DNA from: Alphaproteobacteria bacterium
GTDB taxonomy: Bacteria; Pseudomonadota; Alphaproteobacteria; Micavibrionales; Micavibrionaceae
Direction of reading: 5' to 3'
DNA: 64,000 nucleotides
Assembly: GCA_028289285.1 (NCBI GenBank)
Contig: JANQRF010000002.1
Span: forward strand, 124,001-188,000
Position numbers and translations under genes: made by a program
The notes under the pieces: generated by a model
The model's input: only the letters and a program-made list of their open reading frames with translations
What the model was told of the DNA's origin: nothing
Databases searched by the model: none
Shown here: one piece after another, positions 17,565 through 26,402 of the stretch
How the letters are laid out: each line of letters opens with the position of its first letter
Position numbering within the stretch: position 1 is the first letter of the stretch

Positions 17565-19671
17565 GATCGTATAGATCAATCGGCTTATCAAGAAGCTGTC
17601 CTTCATCGCGCGCCATCGGTTCCATTTTCACACGCACTTCTGTGCCTTTTGGAATGTGCTTATAAAGATTGCCGATCGGCAAAGTTAATCGTATCCCGCC
17701 GGTCAGATTGAGCGATCCACCAAATCCGTCCGGGTCTGCTTCATCCGTGTATGTTGTATAGGCATCAAATTTTAAACCGCTTGGAAAATGCCGCCGCACA
17801 CCGATCGTTGCGCCGAAATCTTCACTGATATAGCGCCCGGCTTTTGCATATACCGTGTAATCCGTATCAGGTGGTTCGTAGTAAAGATTTAAATGACCTG
17901 TCCAGCGGTCATCTTCCCAGAAAATTTCCTGGTTTAAATCTGTACCGGCTATGCGCGGATAGAGCCGCCAGCCTTCAACGCCCGCCGCCCAGGTTTTTCC
18001 AAATGGACGATACAAAACTTCACCGCCAACGCCTGCAAAGGTCTCTTCCAGATAGCCTGCAGAAACAGCAAAATGCAGGTTCGTCTTTGGCGTATGCAGC
18101 CAGGACAGAAAGGAGCGTTCCAAAGACACATAAGGTGCGGCATAAAGGTCCTCTGCACTGCGCGTTGTTTTAAGGGCAGGCGCCCGTGTTTTGGTGATGT
18201 TGTTCAGATTATCATAGAGATTGATTCGCAAACCCGCGCCGGCCAGAAACCCCCATGGTAAAAGCTTTTCCTCTTCAATAAGCAAAGATGTCCGGTGCAG
18301 GAATTTATGATCATCACTCATAAAATCGGTTTTAAATTCAAGCGCAAAGCGCGGGATCCATGTATTGGTAATATGCGGCGGTAGGCCGCGCTCATTTGGC
18401 GGTGTATCCTTAAATTCTGCATCGCGCCAGATTTCTTCGGCGCTTCCGCTTCCGCGCGCGGCCGCTTTTTCAAGGTCACCGCGAATAAGCGTGAGGGTCG
18501 GTCCGCGTAAATGATGGCGGTAGGGTGTGATGGTGATTTTTTCTGCGTCCTGCCCGGCATGATTGCCCATATGCCGCGCCGCCCGTCCGATTTGTAAAGA
18601 AGCAGGCTGATCGGGATCAAGCTCTAAAACGGCAGAGGCTTCGCTTTCATTCAGGTGCGGGGAATGCAAAACCATGCCATCGCGCTGTGCATGAAGCGCC
18701 ATTTCGCCTGCATAGCCGGGTCCGGTACGATAAGCATGCATCAGCGGCGGATCTGTCTTTGGCGCAGCGCTCCACGGCCAGTTTTCAAATATAGTTTGAA
18801 GCGTTAAACGTGCAAATAATTTATCTGTACCAACTGTTCCAATGGAAAGATCAGCCATGTCTTTATAATTATAATTTACTCCCAAAGACCACGGGGCAGG
18901 GGCCTGCATCCCAAAAGCCTGCCGCTCGCCAGGATAGCGGTCTGCGCCCCAATCTGCCTTAAAAGACAGGCCGTCAAAACCTGTCCAGCTGGGGAAATAT
19001 TCAACGCCCCCGAAAAAGCCGATATCTTTGCCTGTAAATAAATCTTCAGCTGTGCTGGTCAGTGTAGAGGTATAATCGCGTTCTTTATCAAAATGGCTTG
19101 AGAGTTTGCGCAGCGGGTTTTTCCAGTGACCTGCACTCCCCAAGCGCCCCCAGCCAATCCCGGCGGTAAAATCAAAATCACCATACCGTTTGGAGGCTGC
19201 AATATATTCGCTTGAAAACCGTTTATCTCCAAAGAGCGAATTAAACCCGACAGATAATTCAGGTACATACCGGCTTTCTTCCACCAGCCGTAACTTTACA
19301 TCCATGCCCGGATAATACCGTTCCATTCCGGATGCACGTGAGACTTCCCCTGTTTGCCGCAGCTGAATATAAAGCGGCTTTGCGACCTGCAAACCGATAA
19401 AGCCGTGATAATAAGGATCAAGGGTTGAAGCACCAATCCGGATCGTCCCTTCTTCATCCATGCGTGCATTGGGGATGGTGTTCAGCCCCAACATACCAAG
19501 CAGGGAGGGCGAGCTTTGCCGCCCGGCTTTGTTATGATCTTCTATCTCAGCTTGTGGCGGCGCGGGATTTTCAGCAAGCACATCAAAGGGTGCCAACAGC
19601 AAGGCTGTTAGCACAACGAGCGCGAAAACAAACCGGCATGCGGCCGTATGAAGATGTCGTTTAAATTGCAA
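17506..19671 (-). CDS. YjbH-like outer-membrane exopolysaccharide protein
   Basis: 721 residues with a signal peptide (CRFVFALVVLTALLLAPFDVLA). SPSLLGMLGLNTIPNARMDEEGTIRIG and the repeated aromatic beta-strand patterns (YVPELSVGFNSLFGDKRF, SEYIAASKRYGDFDFTAGIGWG, LSFKADWGADRYPGERQAFG) match the YjbH/exopolysaccharide family, thought to form an outer-membrane barrel. The end contains YISEDFGATIGVRRHFPSG and FGGSLNLTGGIRLTLPIGN, also typical. No yjbEFG partners are nearby, so the exopolysaccharide role is inferred from the family only. The C-terminus overlaps the convergent dehydrogenase gene. It is divergent from the histidine kinase gene across a 191-bp AT-rich gap. Confidence 0.85.
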   Translation of the reverse strand: MQFKRHLHTAACRFVFALVVLTALLLAPFDVLAENPAPPQAEIEDHNKAGRQSSPSLLGMLGLNTIPNARMDEEGTIRIGASTLDPYYHGFIGLQVAKPLYIQLRQTGEVSRASGMERYYPGMDVKLRLVEESRYVPELSVGFNSLFGDKRFSSEYIAASKRYGDFDFTAGIGWGRLGSAGHWKNPLRKLSSHFDKERDYTSTLTSTAEDLFTGKDIGFFGGVEYFPSWTGFDGLSFKADWGADRYPGERQAFGMQAPAPWSLGVNYNYKDMADLSIGTVGTDKLFARLTLQTIFENWPWSAAPKTDPPLMHAYRTGPGYAGEMALHAQRDGMVLHSPHLNESEASAVLELDPDQPASLQIGRAARHMGNHAGQDAEKITITPYRHHLRGPTLTLIRGDLEKAAARGSGSAEEIWRDAEFKDTPPNERGLPPHITNTWIPRFALEFKTDFMSDDHKFLHRTSLLIEEEKLLPWGFLAGAGLRINLYDNLNNITKTRAPALKTTRSAEDLYAAPYVSLERSFLSWLHTPKTNLHFAVSAGYLEETFAGVGGEVLYRPFGKTWAAGVEGWRLYPRIAGTDLNQEIFWEDDRWTGHLNLYYEPPDTDYTVYAKAGRYISEDFGATIGVRRHFPSGLKFDAYTTYTDEADPDGFGGSLNLTGGIRLTLPIGNLYKHIPKGTEVRVKMEPMARDEGQLLDKPIDLYDLTEPMSYRHLSRNWGALLE

Positions 19672-19862
19672 GGAGGCGTCCTTGCTGAGAATGGTTTTAA
19701 ATCAACAGCTTATAGTTTGACGGACAGACAGACGTATGTCAAAAACCTTCTCACATTCTTTATTTGTCATAACTGTTATCTTTTTGGTAACAAATTTTTT
19801 GTATAAACTTATGGTTGTAATTTTGAGGATAAATAATTGCACATTTATTCAGGGGATATTTG

Positions 19863-21464
19863 ATGGACCGTTATGTTCTCGCCAATGCGGCGATCTTGCC
19901 CAAAGTACTCTCGACGCTTCATACCGGCATTATCATCTTTGATGCCTCGAAAACGGCGATGCCGGTCATTTACTCCAATTATGCGATTTGCGACATGCTG
20001 ATGGCCAAGCCTTTGGAGCTTTTGGACAAAACCTTCGAAGAGGCCTTGGCCTATATGTGCCCGGACCCTTACATGCAAGATGCAATCAAGGAGATGGCGC
20101 TTCATCAGGGAGACGGGTTTTTGGAGCTTGAAAACCGGAATGTAGCCAATCCCATCTGGTACAACCTTGAAATGTCAACCGTTCAGGATCAGGAAAACGA
20201 TATAGATCTTTTGATGTGCTCTTTTGAAAACCGCACGGAATGGAAAATGCGTGACGAACAGCTTTTGCAATCTCAAAGGCTGGAAGGACTTGGCCAACTT
20301 GCCGGCGGCGTTGCACATGACTTTAACAATCTCATGTCCATCATTGACGGCTATGCACGCTTTGCCAAAAAGGAAAGCGAGTCAAACGAGGCGGCTATCG
20401 CCTATATGGATAAAATATCTTCTGCGGTCAAACGTGGTGCGGCGCTCACACAGCAGCTTTTGGCCTTTGGCCGTAAAAATGTTGTTGTTGAAACAATCAC
20501 AGATCTGGGATCGCTTCTGAAAGAACAAAAATCTCTTCTTGAACCGCTGGTGGACGACTCCATCAAAATGAATATTAATATCGAAGAGCATGTATCTGTT
20601 GAATGTGCGCCGGAATCTCTGACACAAATTTTAATCAACCTGATTGTGAATGCCCGCGATGCTATGCCGATGGGTGGAGAACTGACAATTGAGGTGCTGT
20701 GCAAAGACCCGCCGGCCAATTTGCTGGTTGGAAAGATCGCCAATCCGCTTGGTTATGGGTGTTTGCGTATAACAGATACGGGGCACGGTATGCCTGAAAA
20801 AGTGCGTCAGCGCATTTTTGATCCGTTTTTTACCACCAAGGATCAGGGCAAAGGCACAGGGCTTGGCTTATCGATGGCTTACGGGCTTATGCAGCAGATG
20901 AAGGGTTTTATTACCGTCGACAGTATTGTCGGGCGCGGCACGACCTTTCACCTGTATTTCCCGTTAAGTGCCAAACAGCCTGTACGCAAAATCCTCAATA
21001 TCGAGGAAGACGGTCTCGAAAACCTCGCTTTGGATGGCTATACCGCACTTGTCGCTGAAGATGAACCTGATCTTCTGGATATTGTCGGGTCCATGCTGGA
21101 AGAGATGGGTATGAATGTTATCAAAGCCTATAACGGCAATGACGCACTCGTAAAGCAGGAAGATTATGATGGTGATATTGATTTCCTGGTCACGGATGTC
21201 GTGATGCCCGAATTAAACGGTGTACATCTCTCAGAACTTTTTGAAACGGTGCGCCCCAAAACCAAAACAATTTTTATGAGCGGCTATCCTGCCGGTAATG
21301 ACAATGTCAACCGGATTGAAATGCCGGCAGGCGCATATCTTGTCCCCAAGCCGATTGCCTATGACAAGCTTTCTTACATTCTAAAACAGATGAGCTGTCC
21401 TGATTTTGAAAATAGTCTGGAGAGGATAGCTGGAGATTTTACGGAGGACACAGATCATGCCTGA
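19863..21464 (+). CDS. Hybrid histidine kinase (PAS-like, HisKA, HATPase, receiver)
   Basis: 533-residue cytoplasmic sensor with no membrane segment. Order: PAS-like sensor (about 15-120; LHTGIIIFDASKTAMPVIYSNYAICDMLM), HisKA with phosphoaccepting His152 in GGVAHDFNNLMS, and HATPase with NLIVNARDAM (N box), ITDTGHGMP (G1), FDPFFTTK and GKGTGLGLSM. A C-terminal receiver follows (VAEDEPDLLDI, acceptor Asp in VTDVVMPEL, final KPIA). The start ATG 19863 has AGGGGAT upstream. It overlaps the following receiver gene by 8 bp, so the pair is coupled. It resembles CckA-type kinases in layout but lacks their membrane anchor. The signal sensed is unknown; glp genes downstream make a metabolic link possible. 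Confidence 0.92.
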   Translation: MDRYVLANAAILPKVLSTLHTGIIIFDASKTAMPVIYSNYAICDMLMAKPLELLDKTFEEALAYMCPDPYMQDAIKEMALHQGDGFLELENRNVANPIWYNLEMSTVQDQENDIDLLMCSFENRTEWKMRDEQLLQSQRLEGLGQLAGGVAHDFNNLMSIIDGYARFAKKESESNEAAIAYMDKISSAVKRGAALTQQLLAFGRKNVVVETITDLGSLLKEQKSLLEPLVDDSIKMNINIEEHVSVECAPESLTQILINLIVNARDAMPMGGELTIEVLCKDPPANLLVGKIANPLGYGCLRITDTGHGMPEKVRQRIFDPFFTTKDQGKGTGLGLSMAYGLMQQMKGFITVDSIVGRGTTFHLYFPLSAKQPVRKILNIEEDGLENLALDGYTALVAEDEPDLLDIVGSMLEEMGMNVIKAYNGNDALVKQEDYDGDIDFLVTDVVMPELNGVHLSELFETVRPKTKTIFMSGYPAGNDNVNRIEMPAGAYLVPKPIAYDKLSYILKQMSCPDFENSLERIAGDFTEDTDHA

Positions 21465-21861
21465 TCCTGAACAGTTTAGTAGGATGAAGGTTTTAATCGT
21501 CGAAGATCAGGCTGATGCCAGAGCCATTCTCAGGCTTATGCTTGGGGAACTTGGCATCACTCAGATTTTTGAAGCCAGTGATGGGAAAGAAGCGCATGAC
21601 TTTATGGATGCGGCCTTTGAAATGGTTGATTTTATCGTCTGTGACTGGAACATGCCGAATATGTCAGGGCTGGAGTTTCTAAAGGAAACACGTGCAAAAG
21701 GGATTAATACCCCCTTCCTGATGGTTACAGGGCGCGGGGATATGGGCTCTGTTGTGGATGCGCGTGAAGGTGGTGTGAATGGGTATATCAAAAAACCGTT
21801 TTCGCCGGCGCAACTCGAGGTCAAGCTGCGCATTTGCATGGAGCGCCAAAAAGCAGCCTGA
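21457..21861 (+). CDS. Single-domain CheY-like response regulator
   Basis: 134-residue receiver domain without output domain. Acidic pair in VLIVEDQADARAI, phosphoacceptor Asp63 in FIVCDWNMPNMSG, Thr in MVTGRG, Lys in IKKPFSPAQLEVK. It overlaps the hybrid kinase gene by 8 bp, so it is very probably the direct partner or relay for that kinase. Output would be through protein contact, as for CheY or DivK-like proteins. An alternative start at MKVLIV would remove nine residues. A 42-bp gap separates it from glpD. Confidence 0.92.
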   Translation: MPDPEQFSRMKVLIVEDQADARAILRLMLGELGITQIFEASDGKEAHDFMDAAFEMVDFIVCDWNMPNMSGLEFLKETRAKGINTPFLMVTGRGDMGSVVDAREGGVNGYIKKPFSPAQLEVKLRICMERQKAA

Positions 21862-21903
21862 TATCTCTTGCTCCAAACGCGCGCTCCTGTACTCTTATAG
21901 AGC

Positions 21904-23436
21904 ATGAGTGATGATTTTCAGTACGATTATGATCTATGCGTGATAGGCGGCGGGATTAACGGCGCGGGCATCGCGCGCGATGCGCAAGGGCGCGGCCTGA
22001 AAACCCTTCTGGTCGAAGCGCAGGATCTGGCAGGCGCCACCTCTTCGGCAAGTACAAAACTTATTCACGGGGGTCTGCGCTATCTAGAAACCTATGAATT
22101 CGGGCTTGTGCGTAAATCCCTTCTGGAACGTGATGTGTTACTTCAAAATGCACCGCATATTATCTGGCCGATGGATTTTGTTCTGCCGCATGATGCGCGG
22201 CAAAGGCCATATGGATTAATCCGTTTAGGATTATTTTTATATGATTTTCTCGGTACATCCATTTTCAAAAAACGTAAGCTTAAAAAATCACGAGCGCAAA
22301 ACCTCTCCGGCGGACCTTTAAAAGAGCAATATAAAAAAGGCTTTTGTTATTCTGATTGCTGGGTCGAAGATTCCCGACTTGTCGTTTTGAATGCAATGGA
22401 TCTGCGTGCACGCGGCGGGGATGTGCTGACTCATACGGCAGCGGTCCATATTGAACCGCGTAAAAACCGCGATGGCTGGCGGGTGCATTTGAAAAACCTG
22501 GCCGGCGGGGATCAGGGCCACATTACCGCCCGCGCAGTCGTCAATGCGGGCGGGCCGTGGGTGCGCTCTATTTTGGATCATGCAGGCCTGAATAAAAACG
22601 CGCCGGGCCTGCGGCTTGTCAAAGGCTCGCACATTGTTGTGCCGCGCCTGCATGACGGTGAGGAAGCTTATATCCTTCAGCAACCTGATGGCCGGATCGT
22701 GTTTGTTATTCCCTATGAATATAAATACTCTCTCATAGGCACAACCGATGTGAATTATGAAGGCGATCCAACGGCAGTTAAAATTGAAGATGCTGAAAAA
22801 GTTTACCTGGTTGAAGCGGTCAACCGTGCCTTTGAATATCACATCGCGCATAAGCATATTATCTGGAGTTATAGCGGCGTGCGTGCGCTGCTTGATGACG
22901 GGCACGGCAATATCTCCAAAGTCACGCGCGATTATAAACTTCATTTCGATCCGGACCATAAATCCCCGCTTCTATCCATTTATGGGGGCAAGTTGACAAC
23001 CTACCGGGAATTATCCGAAGAAGCTGTCGACTTGATTTGTAAAAAGCTTAAAATCAGGCACAAAGGCTGGACACGCACGGCGCCGCTACCGGGCGGAGAA
23101 ATGCTTGGCGCGGATTTTGACAGCTTTGTTCAAAACCGTATGCGCTATTATGATTTTCTGCCCGAAGGCCTTATATACCGATACGCACGCGCTTATGGCC
23201 TGTGCATGGATATCTTTCTGGATGGGGTGAAAACAGAAAAAGATCTTGGTAAGCATTATGGTGACGGCGTGTATGAGGCCGAGCTTGCTTATCTGATGAT
23301 GTATGAATTTGCGAAAACATTAGAAGATATTCTCTGGCGGCGGACAAAGCTTGGTCTGCATATTTCACAGGAAACATATGAAAAGCTTGAACAGGACTTT
23401 CCCGCCCTGTTAGAAAAGGTCAAAGATCATGTCTGA
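21904..23436 (+). CDS. glpD: Aerobic glycerol-3-phosphate dehydrogenase
   Basis: FAD enzyme that oxidises glycerol-3-phosphate to dihydroxyacetone phosphate and passes electrons to quinone at the inner membrane. 510 residues, usual length. FAD site DYDLCVIGGGINGAGIARDA near residue 10, ASTKLIHGGLRYLE, the substrate-region VKGSHIVVPR, IGTTDVNYEGDP, and WSYSGVRALLDD. The C-terminal helical domain is intact. It overlaps glpK by 8 bp, forming a glpDK operon. No glpF facilitator or GlpR repressor is in view; glycerol would need another uptake route or a distant transporter. Confidence 0.97.
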   Translation: MSDDFQYDYDLCVIGGGINGAGIARDAQGRGLKTLLVEAQDLAGATSSASTKLIHGGLRYLETYEFGLVRKSLLERDVLLQNAPHIIWPMDFVLPHDARQRPYGLIRLGLFLYDFLGTSIFKKRKLKKSRAQNLSGGPLKEQYKKGFCYSDCWVEDSRLVVLNAMDLRARGGDVLTHTAAVHIEPRKNRDGWRVHLKNLAGGDQGHITARAVVNAGGPWVRSILDHAGLNKNAPGLRLVKGSHIVVPRLHDGEEAYILQQPDGRIVFVIPYEYKYSLIGTTDVNYEGDPTAVKIEDAEKVYLVEAVNRAFEYHIAHKHIIWSYSGVRALLDDGHGNISKVTRDYKLHFDPDHKSPLLSIYGGKLTTYRELSEEAVDLICKKLKIRHKGWTRTAPLPGGEMLGADFDSFVQNRMRYYDFLPEGLIYRYARAYGLCMDIFLDGVKTEKDLGKHYGDGVYEAELAYLMMYEFAKTLEDILWRRTKLGLHISQETYEKLEQDFPALLEKVKDHV

Positions 23437-24910
23437 AAACGATCCTGTTTTACTCTCTATTGACCAGGGGACAACATCGTCCCGGGCAATTTTATTTTCA
23501 AAATCCGGGGAAATTTTAAACGTCAAACAAAAAGAACTGAAACTGCACTACCCGCAAAAAGGCTGGGTCGAGCAGGATGCAAATGATATCTGGGAGGATA
23601 CGCTCTGGTGTTGCACGGACATCATTAAAGAGTCCGAAGCTGAAATGATTGCGGCCATCGGTATCACCAATCAACGTGAAACCACCATTCTCTGGGATAA
23701 GAAAACAGGCGATCCTGTGTATAACGCGATTGTCTGGCAGGACCGGCGCACGGCAAGCTATTGCGCTGAGCTTAAAGAGCAGGGGCATGAAAAAACCATT
23801 CAGGAAAAAACGGGCCTGCTCTGTGATCCGTATTTTTCGGCCACCAAGATAAAATGGATTCTCGATAACGTAGATGGTGTACGCTCCCGCGCCGAGGCTG
23901 GAGAGATTTGTTTTGGCACAGTGGATTGCTACTTGCTCTGGAAACTCACCGGCGGGGATGTGTACGCAACCGATATCACAAATGCTTCGCGTACGATGCT
24001 CTATAATATTCAGGATCAAAAATGGGATGACGATCTTTTAGGCTTATTCGATATTCCAAAATCTATTTTGCCGGAGGTCAAAGAAAACTGCGCGGATTTT
24101 GGCACCGCGCATGCCTCTATTCTTGGGCATGCTTTGCCGGTCTGCGGTATGGCAGGTGATCAACAGGCCGCGCTCATCGGGCAGGCCTGTTTTGAAACCG
24201 GTATGGTGAAATCCACTTACGGTACGGGCTGTTTTGCGCTGATGAATATCGGCCCGGATTTTAAGTCCTCACAAAACCGCCTACTGACAACAATCGGCTA
24301 TAAGATAAACGGCCAGACCGCCTATGCCCTGGAAGGCTCTATCTTTGTCGCAGGCGCGCTTATTCAATGGCTGCGCGATAATCTTGGCCTCATTCAAAAA
24401 GCGTCTGAAACGGAAGCCCGCGCTCAAAATGTACCTGATACCAATGGCGTATATGTTATTCCGGCCTTTACGGGCCTGGGCGCGCCGCACTGGGTGCCCG
24501 AAGCGCATGGGGCGATTGTCGGTCTGACGCGCGAAAGCAATGCAGATCATATCATCCGCGCAGCGCTGGAAGCGCAGGGGTATCAAACCAAAGATTTAAT
24601 GGATGCCTTTGAAAGCGATAGCGGTTTAAGCATTAATGTTTTACGTGTTGATGGCGGTCTGGTCGCCAATGAATTTGTCTGCCAGTTCCTGGCGGACATT
24701 TTAAATGCACAGGTGGATGTCCCGAAAATAAATGAAAGCACGGCGCACGGCGCGGCTTATCTGGCTGGATTGCAGTGCGGTGTTTACAATTCCCTTGAAG
24801 ATATTTCTAAACGTTGGGCGCTTAAAACATCTTACACTTCTTCCATGGAAGAAGTGCGGCGCACAGATCTTTATGCCGGCTGGCAAAAATCCGTGCAGCG
24901 TGTGCTTTAA
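23429..24910 (+). CDS. glpK: Glycerol kinase
   Basis: 493 residues, normal length. Phosphorylates glycerol to sn-glycerol-3-phosphate, the substrate of the GlpD encoded just upstream. FGGY-family landmarks: SIDQGTTSSRAILF at the start, KGWVEQDANDIW, AIGITNQRETTILWDK, AIVWQDRRTA, DITNASRTMLYN, GMAGDQQAALIGQACF, KSTYGTGCFALMNIG, FTGLGAPHW and LRVDGGLVANEF. Cytoplasmic. It overlaps glpD by 8 bp, so expression is tightly coupled. Its stop overlaps the end of the convergent 90-residue gene by 4 bp. Confidence 0.98.
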   Translation: MSENDPVLLSIDQGTTSSRAILFSKSGEILNVKQKELKLHYPQKGWVEQDANDIWEDTLWCCTDIIKESEAEMIAAIGITNQRETTILWDKKTGDPVYNAIVWQDRRTASYCAELKEQGHEKTIQEKTGLLCDPYFSATKIKWILDNVDGVRSRAEAGEICFGTVDCYLLWKLTGGDVYATDITNASRTMLYNIQDQKWDDDLLGLFDIPKSILPEVKENCADFGTAHASILGHALPVCGMAGDQQAALIGQACFETGMVKSTYGTGCFALMNIGPDFKSSQNRLLTTIGYKINGQTAYALEGSIFVAGALIQWLRDNLGLIQKASETEARAQNVPDTNGVYVIPAFTGLGAPHWVPEAHGAIVGLTRESNADHIIRAALEAQGYQTKDLMDAFESDSGLSINVLRVDGGLVANEFVCQFLADILNAQVDVPKINESTAHGAAYLAGLQCGVYNSLEDISKRWALKTSYTSSMEEVRRTDLYAGWQKSVQRVL

Positions 24911-25179
24911 AGTTTAATGTTATGCTCGTCGAATTCTTCTGAAACGGCGTTACAGCTCAAAAGCGCTGCATCAATCAGAAGGTTCTTTGCACGTTTAATG
25001 GCCATTTTAGCAACGCGGCTTTCAAGAAGTGCCTCAACTTCCTCAAGCCGTGCCACTTCCCCTTGCAAAAAAGAAACGGATTCCATCATCAGCTTATTGA
25101 CCTTCCTTTTACGGGCCTCATAAGCTTTCCGCTCCTGATTTTTGTCAAAATTAACAATATTATTACTCATCATAATCAT
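24907..25179 (-). CDS. Small coiled-coil hypothetical protein
   Basis: 90 residues, highly charged and helical: RKAYEARKRKVNKLMMESVSF, then LQGEVARLEEVEALLESRVAKMAIKRAKNL, consistent with a short coiled coil. No signal peptide or domain recognised. Three possible N-terminal methionines (residues 1, 3, 4) make the exact start uncertain. Stands alone, convergent with glpK. A 10-bp-arm palindrome lies about 35 bp upstream of its start. Cytoplasmic; function unknown. Confidence 0.7.
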   Translation of the reverse strand: MIMMSNNIVNFDKNQERKAYEARKRKVNKLMMESVSFLQGEVARLEEVEALLESRVAKMAIKRAKNLLIDAALLSCNAVSEEFDEHNIKL

Positions 25180-25213
25180 CCCCTACACACGCAAGGATAG
25201 TCCCTTGCTGAGG

Positions 25214-25235
25214 CATAAATTTACATAAATTTATG
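25214..25235. promoter_or_regulatory. Perfect AT-rich palindrome, candidate operator
   Basis: Arms CATAAATTTA (25214-25223) and TAAATTTATG (25226-25235) with a two-base CA spacer. It lies upstream of the minus-strand coiled-coil gene. A shorter version, CATAAATT-TGT-AATTTATG, overlaps the small-RNA promoter at 16114-16132, so one regulator might bind both. The low base complexity weakens this. Confidence 0.4.
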
Positions 25236-25304
25236 AATAAAAGGTTAATGATCTGAAAAAAGAGAAGAAATGAAGATGGTTAAAAGAGAGGAAATGAAGA
25301 GATT

Positions 25305-25622
25305 TTAAGGAGCGATGCTACTGCCGTGTTTCATGATATTAGCGCGCACGGCCCCCGATTTTCGGTTTGCAATCGCCTTTTTCATCATGGCATGGATAGA
25401 ATCGCCAAAGCGGTGTACAGGCACGTCCTTCACGCGGTTCCAGCGCTTATCGGTTTTGCTGACACCTTTGCTGTCTCCTTCACCGCTATCGCTGGCGTCC
25501 TCAAAACGCCGGATCAGGAAATGGACGGCATCAAAAAATGCGAAAGAGAGCATTTCGGATAGCTTGGCGGATTTCTTTTTAGAAACACCGCCCTCTTCTT
25601 GTTTTATATCTGTCTTTTCCAT
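25305..25622 (-). CDS. Hypothetical basic protein
   Basis: 105 residues, Lys/Arg/Ser-rich, soluble. It has a helical part (LSEMLSFAFFDAVHFLIRRFED), a charged linker (SDSGEGDSKGVSKTDKRWNR) and a basic end (MMKKAIANRKSGAVRANIMK). I prefer this strand because its amino acid composition is protein-like; the opposite-strand frames are Ser/Leu/Pro-rich, as expected for antisense frames. No clear ribosome site, and the start is uncertain. No family recognised. It has no obvious operon partner. Confidence 0.55.
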   Translation of the reverse strand: MEKTDIKQEEGGVSKKKSAKLSEMLSFAFFDAVHFLIRRFEDASDSGEGDSKGVSKTDKRWNRVKDVPVHRFGDSIHAMMKKAIANRKSGAVRANIMKHGSSIAP

Positions 25623-25761
25623 TGCACTTATTTTTACGACGTATACTTATAAACGTGAAGTATATCTCTAAAACAGGGCTATGCCATAGAGATAAGAACA
25701 AAAAATCTGTTTATCCCGTTTTGTATGTAAGCCCTGTATTTATTATAACATATTGAAATAC

Positions 25762-25786
25762 ATGCATAAAAACTTTATTTATGCAT
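25762..25786. promoter_or_regulatory. Inverted repeat upstream of maf
   Basis: Arms ATGCATAAA (25762-25770) and TTTATGCAT (25778-25786) with a 7-bp spacer, ending 17 bp before the maf ATG. The gap 25623-25802 is otherwise AT-rich with no gene. The repeat could be an operator or an mRNA hairpin that masks the start, since no Shine-Dalgarno is visible. Confidence 0.4.
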
Positions 25787-25802
25787 AAAACATATATCTA
25801 AT

Positions 25803-26402
25803 ATGCAAAAATGTAATAATCAAAAGCCCCTGATTCTGGCGTCCGCCTCACCCCGGCGCCTTGAGCTTCTTGAGCGCACTGGCATTGCCCCGGGAGAGGT
25901 GATACCGGCCGATATAGACGAAACGCCCCTTAAAGGTGAATTGCCCAAAGACCTGGCGTTACGTCTTGCGCAGGAAAAAGCGCGTGTAGTCGCTGCTGAT
26001 CACCCGCAAGCATTTATCCTGGCGGCAGATACGGTGGTGGGGCTTGGCCGGCGTATTCTTGAAAAACCGGCTGATGAAGCTGAGGCCCGCGCCTTTCTTA
26101 AACAGCTCTCCGGGCGCCGCCATAATGTCTATGGCGGGATATGCGTGATTGCCCCGGACGGGCGCGAAGCAAGCCGAGTTTGCACCACAAAGGTGCAGTT
26201 TAAACGCCTGACACCGTCTGAAATAGACTCTTATATCCGATCCGGTGAGTGGGAAGGTAAGGCTGGAGGCTACGGAATTCAGGGCCGGGCGGGGGCTTTT
26301 GTGAAATTTCTCTCCGGCTCTTATTCCAATGTGGTCGGCCTGTCACTTTATGATACAGTCAATCTCTTAAGCGGCCTTGGCTATCAGGGGAAAGGATCAT
26401 AA
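25803..26402 (+). CDS. maf: Maf-family nucleotide pyrophosphatase
   Basis: 199 residues. Maf proteins hydrolyse non-canonical or modified nucleoside triphosphates (dTTP/UTP or m7GTP) to the monophosphate, and some influence septum formation. Signature SASPRRLELLERTG near the N-terminus, DIDETPLKGE, the catalytic-Asp motif ILAADTVVGLGRRILEKPAD, LSGRRHNVYGGICVI, and GEWEGKAGGYGIQGRAGAFV. All family elements are present. Its TAA is followed immediately by the GTG of the RNase E/G gene. maf-rng pairing is common in alphaproteobacteria, usually near infA, which here lies 9 kb away. Confidence 0.95.
   Translation: MQKCNNQKPLILASASPRRLELLERTGIAPGEVIPADIDETPLKGELPKDLALRLAQEKARVVAADHPQAFILAADTVVGLGRRILEKPADEAEARAFLKQLSGRRHNVYGGICVIAPDGREASRVCTTKVQFKRLTPSEIDSYIRSGEWEGKAGGYGIQGRAGAFVKFLSGSYSNVVGLSLYDTVNLLSGLGYQGKGS

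Noticed and set aside
25315..25671. Plus-strand frame opposite the 105-residue gene
   Set aside because: Ser/Leu/Pro-rich antisense-style composition, and its apparent AAGGAG is only two bases from the ATG, too close for use.
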